Assembly: GCF_015553355.1 (NCBI RefSeq)
Contig: NZ_JADNGN010000002.1
Location: 1 to 52,738, forward strand
Reading direction: 5' to 3'
Source of the DNA: Collinsella aerofaciens
Lineage (GTDB): Bacteria > Actinomycetota > Coriobacteriia > Coriobacteriales > Coriobacteriaceae
DNA: 52,738 bases
This document shows positions 5,689 through 14,376 of this stretch, one piece after another. The notes under the pieces were generated by a model. That model saw nothing but the letters and a program-made list of their open reading frames with translations. It was not told where the DNA came from and ran no database searches. Numbering within the stretch: position 1 is the first letter of the stretch; each line of letters opens with the position of its first letter. Made by a program: the position numbers and the translations under genes.

Positions 5689-8439
5689 TTACTTGGCGTC
5701 TGCCCAGGTCACTCCAGTCGAAGCTTCGGCGATTAGGGGGACGTGGAGGTCTACTACGTGTTCCATGACGTCGCGGACCATGGTGGTTAGGCGCTCGACT
5801 TCGTCGATGGGGCACTCAAAGTCCAGTTCGTCGTGCACTTGCAGGATCATGTGGGCGGCAAAGCCTTCCTCTTCCAGGCGACGACTTACGCGGACCATGG
5901 CGATCTTGATGATGTCTGCTGCGGTGCCCTGCATGGGATGGTTCATGGCCGTGCGCTCGCCAAAGCCACGGAGTTGCGGGTTTTTGGCCATGAGCTCCGG
6001 AATATGGCGACGTCGCCCGTACATGGTCTCGGCGTAGCCCGTCTGCTTGGCGCGTGCCACCACGTTGTCGAGGAACATACGCACGCCCGGATAGGCCTCG
6101 TAGTAGCGGTCGATCATGTCGCGCGCCTCGGCCATCGAGATATGCAGCAACTGCGACAGGCCGTAGGCCTGCTGACCATACACGATGCCAAAGTTCACGG
6201 CCTTGGCGCGACTGCGCAGGTCGGGCGTTACCTCGGACACCGGCACGCCAAACACGCGCGCGGCCGTCTCGGCGTGGAAGTCCTCGCCCTCGTTAAAGGC
6301 GCGCACCAGGTGCTCGTCACCCGAAAGATGCGCCAGCAGACGCAGCTCGATCTGCGAGTAGTCCACCGCCAAAAAGACGCTGCCCTCGCCTGCCGAAAAC
6401 GCCGTCTTGACGGTACGGCCTAGCTCCGAGCGCGTCGGGATGTTCTGCAGGTTCGGGTCGCTCGAGGACAGACGCCCCGTTGCCGTGATGGTCTGGTTGT
6501 ACGTGGTGTGCACACGACCGTCACCACGGCGCAGCGGGCCCAGCGTGTCCAGATAGGTGGACTTGATCTTGGACTTCTCGCGCCAGTCCAAGATCAAACG
6601 AACAATCTCGTGGTCGCGGGCAAGTTCACTCAGTACCTTGGCATTGGTCGAATAGTAGCCGCGCTTGGTCTTTTTGAGACCCTTGGTCGGAAGGCCCATC
6701 ACATCAAAGAGCACATGCGAGAGCTGCATGGGGCTGCCGATGTTAAAGGTCTCGTCGCCTGCCAGGTCGCGAATGCTACGCTCGACCTCGGTAATCTGGG
6801 TCGCTAGGCCCTCGGACAGACTATGCAGACGGTCGGGGTCTACGAGCATGCCCGCGCGCTCCATCTTGGCAAGCACCGGCACAAGCGGCATCTCGATGCC
6901 GTCGAACACGTTGGCGGCGTTCTCGCGGGTCATGCGATCGCGCAGCGGTGCGACCAGCGCCAGCGTCAAGGCCGCCGTGCGAGCGGCAGGCGCGGGGGCG
7001 TCCTCGCCGGTACCCTCTGCACCGCGCGCCGCAGGCAGCGCCATCTGCAGATAGGTATCGGCCAGATACGCCTCGTCGAACTCGGAGCGGTCGGAATCCA
7101 GCAGGTAAGCGGCAACCACGGTATCGAAGATGCGCGTGGAATCGGCAGCGAGCGGATCCATGAGCTCGGGCTCAGAAGAATCGATGGGCGAAAGCTCGTG
7201 CAGCAGCGCCTTCGTATCCGGGCTCGCCACGCGGCCCTCCATAAACAGGCGCGCAAGCACGCCGGCGATCACACCGTGAGCGAAGTTGAAGCCATCGACT
7301 ACGGCAGTGGAGGCGCCGTCGCCCTCCTCGAGCGCGAACAGGCCCTTGGACGTCGCCAGCCACAGCGTACGCGTCAGGCCAAAGAGCGCACCCTCCTCCT
7401 TGTCATCGTCCACCACGGCGGCGACCCACTCGCCTGTCTCGATCGCGCGAGCGATCTCGGCAGCAGCGGCAGCAAGTGCCCCGGCATCGCCAGCGGCGGC
7501 ACGCAAAACAGAGGGAATCTCAAACGTGCTGACAGCGGCCGCAGCCCCACCCTCGCCGCCAATCAGCGCCAGGAAGCGGTTCTGCATGGCCGTAATGCCA
7601 AGCGTGCCGAGCGACGCGGACACTTCGTCGGCAGAAAACGCCGGGAATGACGTCGCGTCAAAGTCGAGCTCGACTGGCGCATCGGTGCGAATGGTTGCGA
7701 CCTTGCGGCTCAGCAGTGCGTCGTCGATGTGTGCACGCAGGTTCTCGCCCATCTTGCCCTTGACCTCGTCGGCATGCTCGATGACCTCGTCCAGGCTGCC
7801 GTACTGTGCGATGAGCGCGCTCGCCTTTTTAGGGCCGATGCCCGGTACGCCGGGAATGTTGTCCGACGTATCGCCCTTCAGACCGTAAAAATCGGGCACG
7901 AGCGCCGGCGTAATGCCATGATACAGGTCGTCCACGCTCTCGGGCGTCATGATCGCCACGTCGGACAGACCCTTGCGAGTCGAGACCACGTTGACGTGCT
8001 CGGTCACGAGCTGATACATATCGCGGTCGCCGGTCACCAGCAGCATGTCGCAGCCGGCCTCCTCACCCAGGCGCGCCATGGTTCCCAGAATATCGTCGCC
8101 TTCCCAGCCCTCGGACTGCAGAATTGGCACGTTGAGCGCGGTGAGCAGCTCCTTGATCATCGGAAACTGTGCGTGCAGATCGGGGTCCATGGGCGGACGC
8201 TGCGCCTTATACTGCGGCAGCATCTCCATGCGCACGCGCGGCTTGCCCTTATCAAACGCCACGACCACGCCGTCGGGGTTAAAGGCATCGATCATCTTGA
8301 GAAACATGTTCAGAAAGCCGAAAATCGCGTTGGTGGGGCGACCGTCCGGCGCGTTCATGGTCGGCGGCACGGCGTGGAAGGCACGGTGCATGAGCGAGTT
8401 GCCGTCGATAACGGCAAAGGTGCGGCGCTTGTCAGACAT
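5689..8439 (-). CDS. polA: DNA polymerase I
   Basis: Replaces RNA primers and fills repair gaps. The 916-residue protein has an N-terminal 5'-3' exonuclease/FEN domain (about 1-300; VIDGNSLMHRAF, GWEGDDILG, GDRDMYQLV, GVPGIGPKKA). The central region (about 310-520) occupies the place of the 3'-5' proofreading domain. The C-terminal polymerase domain shows motif A DYSQIELRLLAHLSGDE, motif B RAKAVNFGIVYGQQAYG and motif C QVHDELDFE. The usual DxE exonuclease motif is replaced by AVVDDDKEE and the rest is Ala-rich, so proofreading is probably lost, as in many actinobacterial PolA proteins. The start at 8439 is chosen because GAGGT lies 9 nt upstream; a 13-codon longer frame lacks this. Confidence 0.97.
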   Translation of the reverse strand: MSDKRRTFAVIDGNSLMHRAFHAVPPTMNAPDGRPTNAIFGFLNMFLKMIDAFNPDGVVVAFDKGKPRVRMEMLPQYKAQRPPMDPDLHAQFPMIKELLTALNVPILQSEGWEGDDILGTMARLGEEAGCDMLLVTGDRDMYQLVTEHVNVVSTRKGLSDVAIMTPESVDDLYHGITPALVPDFYGLKGDTSDNIPGVPGIGPKKASALIAQYGSLDEVIEHADEVKGKMGENLRAHIDDALLSRKVATIRTDAPVELDFDATSFPAFSADEVSASLGTLGITAMQNRFLALIGGEGGAAAAVSTFEIPSVLRAAAGDAGALAAAAAEIARAIETGEWVAAVVDDDKEEGALFGLTRTLWLATSKGLFALEEGDGASTAVVDGFNFAHGVIAGVLARLFMEGRVASPDTKALLHELSPIDSSEPELMDPLAADSTRIFDTVVAAYLLDSDRSEFDEAYLADTYLQMALPAARGAEGTGEDAPAPAARTAALTLALVAPLRDRMTRENAANVFDGIEMPLVPVLAKMERAGMLVDPDRLHSLSEGLATQITEVERSIRDLAGDETFNIGSPMQLSHVLFDVMGLPTKGLKKTKRGYYSTNAKVLSELARDHEIVRLILDWREKSKIKSTYLDTLGPLRRGDGRVHTTYNQTITATGRLSSSDPNLQNIPTRSELGRTVKTAFSAGEGSVFLAVDYSQIELRLLAHLSGDEHLVRAFNEGEDFHAETAARVFGVPVSEVTPDLRSRAKAVNFGIVYGQQAYGLSQLLHISMAEARDMIDRYYEAYPGVRMFLDNVVARAKQTGYAETMYGRRRHIPELMAKNPQLRGFGERTAMNHPMQGTAADIIKIAMVRVSRRLEEEGFAAHMILQVHDELDFECPIDEVERLTTMVRDVMEHVVDLHVPLIAEASTGVTWADAK

Positions 8440-8605
8440 ATTGAATACCTCGCTTTGGGCTGGGCACGGTTTGCTCACACCAGTTTACACGCTCCCCGCC
8501 CCGCGGCCACCGCACATCAGGCTTCCCTGCCGCCGCGGGCCCGCGCGTGATACGATGGCTCACGGTACATCAACCAGCACGATCGATCCGAAAGGAGCCT
8601 GCGTC

Positions 8606-10003
8606 ATGGAGCGTCCCTGCGCATGGAAAAAGTACACGCCACAGCAAATCGAGGAGCTCGAGGAGCTTTGCCGCGGCTATAAGCAGTTTTTGAGCGAGAA
8701 TAAGACCGAGCGCCTGTGCGTCAAGACCGGCATCAAGATGGCCGAGGAGGCGGGCTACGTCGACTTGGAGACCGTGATCGCCGAGGGCCGCACGCTCAAG
8801 GCCGGCGACAAGGTGTACGCCGCCAATCACGGCAAAGACCTCATGCTCGTCAACCTGGGCACCGCCCCGCTCGAGCAGGGCTTTAACATCCTGGGTGCTC
8901 ACGTGGACTCGCCGCGCCTGGACCTTAAGCAGAATCCCGCCTTCGAGGCCGGCGACATGGCCTACCTCGACACGCACTACTACGGCGGCGTCAAGAGCTA
9001 CCACTGGGTGGCCTCCCCGCTTGCACTCGTGGGCGTCATCTGCAAAAAGGACGGCACCACCGTCGACATCAACATCGGCGACAAGGCAGACGATCCGGTC
9101 TTTACCATCTCCGACCTGCTGATCCACCTCTCGAGCGAGCAGATGTCCAAGCCCGCCAAGGACGCCGTCGACGCCGAGATCCTCGACGTGATCGTGGGCG
9201 GCCGTCCCGTCAAGTTCGATGAAGACGACAAGGACGCTCCCAAGGAGCCCGTCAAGCAGATGTTCCTGGACATCCTCAAGGAGCAGTACGACGTCGAGGA
9301 GGAGGACTTCCTCTCCGCCGAGATCGAGGTCGTGCCCGCCGGTCCCGCCCGCGACATGGGCCTCGACCGCTCCATGATTTTGGGCTATGGCCACGACGAT
9401 CGTGTCTGCGCCTATCCGTCCATGCTCGCCCAGATCGACGTCGCCAACGTGGAGCGCACGAGCATCACGCTCATCGTCGATAAGGAGGAAATCGGCTCCG
9501 TGGGTGCCACCGGTATGACGAGCCGCTTCTTCGAGAACACCGTCGCCGAGATCATGACGCTCGCCGGCGAGGATAGCCCGCTGGCCCTGCGCCGCGCGCT
9601 CGCCCGCAGCCGCATGCTCTCCTCCGACGTGTCCGCCGGTTTCGACCCGGGCTATGCCGGCAAGTTCGAGACGAAGAACGCCGCCTTTATGGGTCGTGGC
9701 CTGTGCTTTAACAAGTACACGGGCAGCCGCGGCAAGGGCGGTTCCAACGACGCCGATGCCGAGTACGTGGCCCTCGTCCGCGACATCATGGACGAGGCCG
9801 GCGTGGACTTCCAGACCTGTGAGCTCGGTCGCGTCAACGCGGGCGGTGGCGGCACCATTGCCTACATCATGGCCAAGTATGGCATGAACGTCATCGACTC
9901 CGGCGTTGCCGTCCTGTCCATGCACGCCCTGTGGGAGGTCGCCAACAAGGCCGACATCTACGAGGCATATCGCGGTTACAAGGCCTTCATCGAGCGAGCC
10001 TAA
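8606..10003 (+). CDS. M18-family aminopeptidase
   Basis: Zinc-dependent aminopeptidase of the M18 family (aspartyl aminopeptidase group), which removes N-terminal residues from peptides in the cytosol as a large oligomer. The 465-residue protein has the metal-ligand motifs GAHVDSPRLDL, the catalytic DKEEIGSVGA block and the C-terminal SMHALWE histidine. The ATG at 8606 is preceded by AAAGGAG. Frames extending further upstream overlap polA antisense and are not used. It is divergent from polA and followed by a terminator-like hairpin before yaaA. Substrate preference cannot be read directly. Confidence 0.94.
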   Translation: MERPCAWKKYTPQQIEELEELCRGYKQFLSENKTERLCVKTGIKMAEEAGYVDLETVIAEGRTLKAGDKVYAANHGKDLMLVNLGTAPLEQGFNILGAHVDSPRLDLKQNPAFEAGDMAYLDTHYYGGVKSYHWVASPLALVGVICKKDGTTVDINIGDKADDPVFTISDLLIHLSSEQMSKPAKDAVDAEILDVIVGGRPVKFDEDDKDAPKEPVKQMFLDILKEQYDVEEEDFLSAEIEVVPAGPARDMGLDRSMILGYGHDDRVCAYPSMLAQIDVANVERTSITLIVDKEEIGSVGATGMTSRFFENTVAEIMTLAGEDSPLALRRALARSRMLSSDVSAGFDPGYAGKFETKNAAFMGRGLCFNKYTGSRGKGGSNDADAEYVALVRDIMDEAGVDFQTCELGRVNAGGGGTIAYIMAKYGMNVIDSGVAVLSMHALWEVANKADIYEAYRGYKAFIERA

Positions 10004-10017
10004 CCAACCCTTCATCA

Positions 10018-10090
10018 GTTGCGGTGAAATACGGACTAAACTGGCCCATAAACAGCCAAAACAGACCGTATTCCACCGCAACTTTTTTGG
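10018..10090 (+). terminator. Long hairpin terminator after the aminopeptidase (TTGCGGTG family, copy 1)
   Basis: Arms of 17 nt (10018-10034 and 10066-10082, one mismatch; core TTGCGGTG / CACCGCAA) enclose 31 nt containing a small TGGC/GCCA stem. The right arm is followed by TTTTTT, so on the plus strand this is a credible intrinsic terminator. The same core recurs at 10957, 14098 and 14377. Confidence 0.75.
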
Positions 10091-10103
10091 CAGAGGAGAG
10101 CCC

Positions 10104-10913
10104 ATGCTGCAGGTCATCATTTCGCCCGCCAAGCAGATGCGCGCGGCCCAAGATGCTTTTGAAGTCCTGGGCATCCCACCCTTTGTGCGCGAGACGGCTC
10201 GCCTCCACCGCGCACTGCTAGATATCGAGCGGAATGAAGGCAGCGGCGGCCTGCAGGCGCTGTGGAACGTGAGTGACAAACTGCTGGGACCTTGCCTCAA
10301 CACCCTGCATGAGTTCGGGCCCATCCTGAAAAGCGGCGATCTCGACAATCCCGCACTCGCCCGTCACCTCTCCCCTGCCGCCATGTCCTATCACGGCATT
10401 CAATACCAGAGCATGGCACCCGAGGTGATGGATTCCGCGCAGCTCGCATGGCTGCAAGACCATCTGTGGATCCTCTCCGGCCTCTACGGGTGCGTTCGTC
10501 CCTTTCATGCCGTCGAACCGTATCGGCTGGAGATGGGCGCGAAGCTTGTCGTCGACGGTGCCCGAGACCTCTACGCATTTTGGAGCGATAAGCTCGCGCG
10601 GGCTATCGCCCCGGCAGGTTCAAACACCACGATCGTCAACCTCGCCAGCGTAGAGTATGCCAAAGCCGTTCTGCCCCACCTCGCGGGCGACGCCACAGCC
10701 GTCACGTGCCTCTTTGGCGAGGGCATCCGCAACGGGAAGCCCATCCAACAGTCGACCGCCAGCAAAAAGGCGCGCGGCTCCATGGTGCGGTGGATGGCAG
10801 AAAACAAGCTCGAGGATGCAAGCGAACTTACCGCATTCAACATCGGCTATCGCCACGTCCCCGAGCTCTCATACCTAGGCACCCTCATGTTCATCAACGA
10901 ACAGATGCTCTAG
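10104..10913 (+). CDS. yaaA: YaaA-family peroxide stress protein
   Basis: Member of the YaaA/UPF0246 (DUF328) family; the E. coli member lowers free iron during peroxide stress and has a DNA-binding fold. The 269-residue protein has the typical beginning MLQVIISPAKQMR and the conserved C-terminal SKKARGSMVRWM basic motif, followed by FNIGYRH. Length is normal for the family. The ATG at 10104 has GAGGAG 6 nt upstream; an in-frame extension to 9906 overlaps the aminopeptidase gene and is not used. It is bracketed by two related inverted repeats (10018 and 10957), so it is probably monocistronic. Confidence 0.93.
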   Translation: MLQVIISPAKQMRAAQDAFEVLGIPPFVRETARLHRALLDIERNEGSGGLQALWNVSDKLLGPCLNTLHEFGPILKSGDLDNPALARHLSPAAMSYHGIQYQSMAPEVMDSAQLAWLQDHLWILSGLYGCVRPFHAVEPYRLEMGAKLVVDGARDLYAFWSDKLARAIAPAGSNTTIVNLASVEYAKAVLPHLAGDATAVTCLFGEGIRNGKPIQQSTASKKARGSMVRWMAENKLEDASELTAFNIGYRHVPELSYLGTLMFINEQML

Positions 10914-10956
10914 AGCCGGCACCCAACACTGACCCGCTCAGTCTTCTCTATATAAC

Positions 10957-11022
10957 TTGCGGTGGAATAATTCCTATTTGAGCCTTTTTCGCACAATCAG
11001 GAACTATTCCACCGCAACTTTT
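10957..11022. terminator. Long hairpin between convergent genes (TTGCGGTG family, copy 2)
   Basis: Arms TTGCGGTGGAATAATTCCT (10957-10975) and its near-complement at 10999-11017 (one mismatch) enclose 23 nt that include TTTTTCG. The right arm is followed by CTTTTATG. It sits between yaaA (plus) and the hypothetical gene (minus) and could stop transcription from either side. Confidence 0.7.
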
Positions 11023-11047
11023 ATGAATTGGCTGCTAGGCTCGACAC

Positions 11048-11569
11048 CTATTCTGCTAGACCGTCGGCCTTTGCAATCCCGTTTGTCGAACCGTCCTGAT
11101 AGACAATCTTGACGTGCTCGACCTCGGACACCGCAACACCCGACGGGGGCTCCAGGCGCCATTCCGTCAGCGCGATATCCATCGTCGTGGGCACATCCCC
11201 TTGATCTTTGAGCTTCACCGTCAACGTTTTGAACGTCGCATCATACGTCACGCGTTCGATTTCCTCACCAGGAATAGACCCACCACTCAGCTGCAACTGC
11301 ACAAACTCATCGCACGGGTACCAATAATCGCCCGGAACGGCGAGCGTATTGGCATTACCGCCAGTACTCCTCACCGTCATAATCGGTAGGCTATCATCAG
11401 CCTCGAACTCCCATGCAGCGCCGCCGCGACCACCAAACGTCCAGATACAAAAGGCAATCACCAGCACGGCAAGCACCGCAAAACCGATCGCGACAAGGCC
11501 ATGGTGCGCACGGCTTTCCTCGGCCGATACATCCCATTGCGTCTCTCGATATAGATGCTTGTCTTCCAT
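11048..11569 (-). CDS. Hypothetical membrane-anchored protein, 173 residues
   Basis: I do not recognise a family. The protein has a charged N terminus (1-20) and one hydrophobic segment at about 24-45 (VAIGFAVLAVLVIAFCIW). A region of about 125 residues follows, rich in beta-prone, polar sequence, likely outside the membrane. There is no lipobox and no clear signal cleavage site. The ATG at 11569 has GAGGAG 7 nt upstream; the frame stays open far upstream, but that part is antisense to thiC and is rejected. It is divergent from the TPP riboswitch and thiC, and shares the intergenic region with them, but nothing links its function to thiamine. Confidence 0.8.
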   Translation of the reverse strand: MEDKHLYRETQWDVSAEESRAHHGLVAIGFAVLAVLVIAFCIWTFGGRGGAAWEFEADDSLPIMTVRSTGGNANTLAVPGDYWYPCDEFVQLQLSGGSIPGEEIERVTYDATFKTLTVKLKDQGDVPTTMDIALTEWRLEPPSGVAVSEVEHVKIVYQDGSTNGIAKADGLAE

Positions 11570-11594
11570 GTTCGCCTCCTCACAGGCACGCTCG

Positions 11595-11625
11595 TTAGGC
11601 CAATCGTACCCATTCGAGCTATACT
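11595..11625 (+). promoter_or_regulatory. Possible promoter before the thiC riboswitch
   Basis: TATACT (11620-11625) is a good -10 match placed about 15 nt before the riboswitch. The best -35, TTAGGC (11595-11600), is weak and 19 nt away. Offered because the position fits. Confidence 0.3.
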
Positions 11626-11640
11626 TGAGCCCATTACATA

Positions 11641-11731
11641 AACGGGGGGCTTGCAGGACAAGACGGCAGGCTGAGATTGGGCGCGCCCGCCCTGACCCGC
11701 AAACCTGATATGGGTAATGCCAACGAAGGGA
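11641..11731 (+). ncRNA. TPP (THI element) riboswitch
   Basis: The conserved thiamine pyrophosphate aptamer is clear: GGGGGG near 11644, CTGAGA at 11671-11676, ACCCG at 11695-11699, AACCTGAT at 11702-11709 and GGGTAATGCCAACGAAGGGA at the 3' end. The GAAGGGA that closes the aptamer is also the ribosome binding site of thiC (ATG at 11741). Ligand binding would therefore most simply block translation initiation. There is no separate terminator hairpin before the gene. Confidence 0.95.
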
Positions 11732-11740
11732 GCCGTGCCA

Positions 11741-13075
11741 ATGAGCACACAGACCGAGCCCAAGCTCGTCACGCAAATCGACTTCGCCCGCGCCGGGCAG
11801 ATCACACCGCAGATGAAGGAGGTCGCCGAGCGCGAGCATCGCGACCCCGAGTACATCCGCGAGCGCGTGGCCGACGGCCGCATCGCCATTCCTGCCAACA
11901 TCGTGCACATCAAAAAAGGCATGCGCGCCTTTGGCGTCGGTGAGGGCCTGTCCACCAAGGTCAACGTGAACTTGGGCATCTCGGGCGACAAGGCCGATGC
12001 CGCCGAGGAATGGAAGAAGGTCAAGATCGCCGAGGACTTTGGCGCCGACGCCATCATGGACCTCTCCAACTCGGGCAAGACGCGCCAGTTCCGCCAGCAG
12101 CTCATTGACGAGACGCCGCTCATGGTAGGTACCGTCCCCATGTACGACGCCATCGGCTACATGGAAAAGCCGCTGGTCAAGCTTACCAAGGACGACCTGT
12201 TCGAGGTCGTGCGCGCGCACGCCGAAGACGGCGTGGACTTTATGACCGTCCACTGCGGCATCAATAAATCGGTCACAAAGACCTTTAAGGAGACCGGCCG
12301 CCTCATGAACATCGTGAGCCGCGGCGGCTCGCTGCTGTTTGGCTGGATGGAGGTCACCGGTAACGAGAACCCGTTCTATGAGTTCTACGACGAGCTGCTC
12401 GAAATCTGCCACGAGTACGACGTGACGATTTCGCTCGGCGACTCCTGCCGCCCGGGCTGCCTCTACGACTCCAACGACGCCACCGAGACCGCCGAGATGA
12501 TCGAGCTGGGCAAGCTGTGCAAGCGCGCATGGGCCGCCGGCGTCCAGGTTATGGTCGAGGGTCCGGGCCACATGGCGCTCGACGAGATCGCCGCCAACAT
12601 GAAACTGCAGAAGCGCCTGTGCCACAACGCCCCGTTCTATGTGCTCGGGCCGCTGGTGACCGATATCGGCGTGGGCTACGACCACATCACCGCTGCCATC
12701 GGCGGCGCTATCTCCGCCAGCTCCGGCGCCGACTTCCTGTGCTACGTGACGCCGGCCGAGCACTTGTGCCTGCCCAACGCCCAGGACGTGCTCGACGGCC
12801 TCATGGCCACCAAGATTGCCGCACACGCCGCCGACATCGCCAAAAAGGTGCCCCACGCCCGCGACATGGACGACAAGATGGGCCAGGCACGCCGCAAGCT
12901 CGACTGGGACGCCATGTGGAAGTGCGCGCTCGACCCGGTTACGGGCAAGAAGCGCTACGAGGAGTCCCCCGCCGCCACCGAGGGCACTTGCACCATGTGT
13001 GGCAAGATGTGCGCCGTCCGCACCGTTAACAAGGTGTTCGAAGGCACGACGATCGACCTCGGCATGGAGGATTAA
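11741..13075 (+). CDS. thiC: Phosphomethylpyrimidine synthase
   Basis: Radical-SAM enzyme that rearranges aminoimidazole ribotide into hydroxymethylpyrimidine phosphate for thiamine synthesis. The 444-residue protein has the ThiC core (SRGGSLLFGWM, SLGDSCRPGC, MVEGPGHMALDEI, GPLVTDIGVGYDHI, FLCYVTPAEHL). It ends with the cysteine cluster CTMCGKMC that binds the 4Fe-4S cluster. It is the shorter bacterial form without the N-terminal extension of the E. coli type. A start at 11717 is possible but lies inside the riboswitch; the ATG at 11741 follows GAAGGGA and is preferred. Regulated by the TPP riboswitch immediately upstream; thiD follows 177 nt downstream. Confidence 0.97.
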   Translation: MSTQTEPKLVTQIDFARAGQITPQMKEVAEREHRDPEYIRERVADGRIAIPANIVHIKKGMRAFGVGEGLSTKVNVNLGISGDKADAAEEWKKVKIAEDFGADAIMDLSNSGKTRQFRQQLIDETPLMVGTVPMYDAIGYMEKPLVKLTKDDLFEVVRAHAEDGVDFMTVHCGINKSVTKTFKETGRLMNIVSRGGSLLFGWMEVTGNENPFYEFYDELLEICHEYDVTISLGDSCRPGCLYDSNDATETAEMIELGKLCKRAWAAGVQVMVEGPGHMALDEIAANMKLQKRLCHNAPFYVLGPLVTDIGVGYDHITAAIGGAISASSGADFLCYVTPAEHLCLPNAQDVLDGLMATKIAAHAADIAKKVPHARDMDDKMGQARRKLDWDAMWKCALDPVTGKKRYEESPAATEGTCTMCGKMCAVRTVNKVFEGTTIDLGMED

Positions 13076-13166
13076 CGCGTCTCCGGAGCCACAATCGGTA
13101 ACAAGGTGTTCGTCAATTGTTGACGTGTGAACATTTGCTTGCGTTTGCGTAAAGATTGCACTACCC

Positions 13167-13207
13167 GCCCGGGTTCGGCATACAGCCGGCCCGGGCAACT
13201 TTATAAT
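13167..13207 (+). promoter_or_regulatory. Hairpin with TATAAT between thiC and thiD
   Basis: A GC-rich stem (GCCCGGG/CCCGGGC with inner CGGC/GCCG) at 13167-13196 is followed by AACTTTATAATG. It can be read as a thiC terminator with a short T-rich tail, or as the spacer of a promoter with a perfect -10 TATAAT (13202-13207) and no good -35. Both uses are possible. Confidence 0.45.
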
Positions 13208-13252
13208 GCAGGCAGAAGACCCATTTGAATCCGACCGAACAAGGGAGCGAAC

Positions 13253-14083
13253 ATGGATCGCAGTAAGGTACCCGCCGTTCTATCCATCGCGGGATCAGAT
13301 TCCAGCGGTGGTGCCGGCATTCAGGCCGACATCAAGACCATCACGGCGCACCGTCTGTATGCCGAGACGGCCATCACAGCCATAACCGCACAAAACACGC
13401 TCGGTGTCACCGCCGTGCAAAACATCTCCCCGGATATTGTCGCGGCGCAAATCGATGCCGTTTTTGACGATATCCGCCCCAGTGCCGTCAAGATCGGCAT
13501 GGTCTCCTCTGCCGAGATTATCGAGGTTATCGCCGACCGTCTGAGTGCCTGGGACGCACAAAATATCGTCGTCGACCCCGTCATGGTCGCCACCTCGGGT
13601 GCTCGTCTGATCGCAGAGGACGCCGCCGAAGCACTTACACGCCGCCTGTTCCCACTGGCGACCGTCATCACGCCCAATATTCCCGAGGCCATGGCGTTGC
13701 TCGATTATGAGGTCGATTCCGAGCGCACTCAGCAAAATGCCGCCATGCTTCTCACCCGCCGCTTTGGCTGCGCGTCTCTCGTTAAGGGCGGGCATTTTGT
13801 CAACGAGGCCAACGATGTGCTAGCAGAGCCCGCGCCGCTCGATGACGAGGGCAACCACCTGGGCGATCCGCTCACCACGTGGTTCCGCCACAAGCGCATC
13901 GAGACCGGCAACACGCATGGCACCGGTTGCACGCTCTCGTCCGCCATCGCCTGCGCGCTGGCCCAGGGCATGGATCTTGCCGACGCCGTCAACGCCGGCA
14001 AGGCCTACCTAACCGGCGCTCTCGCCGCCGGCTTTGACATGGGCAAAGGCTCCGGCCCCGTTAACCATATGTGGCAGTATTAA
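13253..14083 (+). CDS. thiD: Hydroxymethylpyrimidine/phosphomethylpyrimidine kinase
   Basis: Phosphorylates HMP and HMP-phosphate to HMP-pyrophosphate for thiamine synthesis; ribokinase-fold enzyme. The 276-residue protein has the N-terminal substrate motif SIAGSDSSGGAGIQADIK, the central VVDPVMVATSG and TPNIPEA segments, and the C-terminal anion-hole motif GTGCTLSSAIA. Length is normal. The ATG at 13253 has AAGGGAG upstream. It lies downstream of thiC on the same strand but carries its own -10-like box, so it may be transcribed separately. A five-hairpin array follows its stop codon. Confidence 0.96.
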   Translation: MDRSKVPAVLSIAGSDSSGGAGIQADIKTITAHRLYAETAITAITAQNTLGVTAVQNISPDIVAAQIDAVFDDIRPSAVKIGMVSSAEIIEVIADRLSAWDAQNIVVDPVMVATSGARLIAEDAAEALTRRLFPLATVITPNIPEAMALLDYEVDSERTQQNAAMLLTRRFGCASLVKGGHFVNEANDVLAEPAPLDDEGNHLGDPLTTWFRHKRIETGNTHGTGCTLSSAIACALAQGMDLADAVNAGKAYLTGALAAGFDMGKGSGPVNHMWQY

Positions 14084-14097
14084 GACTCGCAGTTCAA

Positions 14098-14135
14098 AAC
14101 CACCGCAAAGGGGACAGTGCACCTTTGCGGTGGTT
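14098..14135. repeat. Perfect 14-bp hairpin after thiD (TTGCGGTG family, copy 3)
   Basis: AACCACCGCAAAGG (14098-14111) pairs perfectly with 14122-14135 around a 10-nt loop. It has the same CCACCGCAA core as the hairpins at 10018, 10957 and 14377, and lies 14 nt after the thiD stop. There is no T-run on the plus strand, so terminator activity is uncertain. Confidence 0.85.
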
Positions 14136-14145
14136 CCCACAAACA

Positions 14146-14362
14146 TCTCGATCTGTAACAGTTAGAGTCCATTTTTCGGCCCACCTGTTACAAATCGAGA
14201 CATCCAAATTCCATTGAGAAGATAATCTCGATGTGTAACATTAACTCGGCAAAATCGACCCTAGATGTTACAGATCGAGACAAACGACCGATATCGACCT
14301 AAAATAATCTCAATCTGTAACATCTAGCCCGTTTTCGGCCTTACAACTGTTACAGATCAAGA
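14146..14362. repeat. Three tandem inverted-repeat units with TCTCGATCTGTAACA arms
   Basis: Three units start at 14146, 14226 and 14308 (about 80-82 bp period). Each has a left arm close to TCTCGATCTGTAACA and a right arm close to TGTTACAGATCGAGA: 14146-14161/14185-14200, 14226-14241/14265-14280 and 14308-14322/14348-14362. One or two mismatches fall at a conserved place in each. The 23-25 nt cores share a TTTTCGGCC-like motif, read forward in units 1 and 3 and inverted in unit 2. The stretch has no gene; what it does is unknown. Confidence 0.9.
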
Positions 14363-14376
14363 CAAATCAACGAAAC

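Noticed and set aside
11570-13198. Upstream extension of the minus-strand hypothetical gene to a 716-residue protein
   Set aside because: The extra part is antisense to thiC and the riboswitch; a strong SD and ATG at 11569 mark the real start.
14146-14362. Possible CRISPR array at the three tandem units
   Set aside because: The repeats are inverted pairs inside each unit rather than 25-40 bp direct repeats with unique spacers, one core is inverted, and no cas genes are present.
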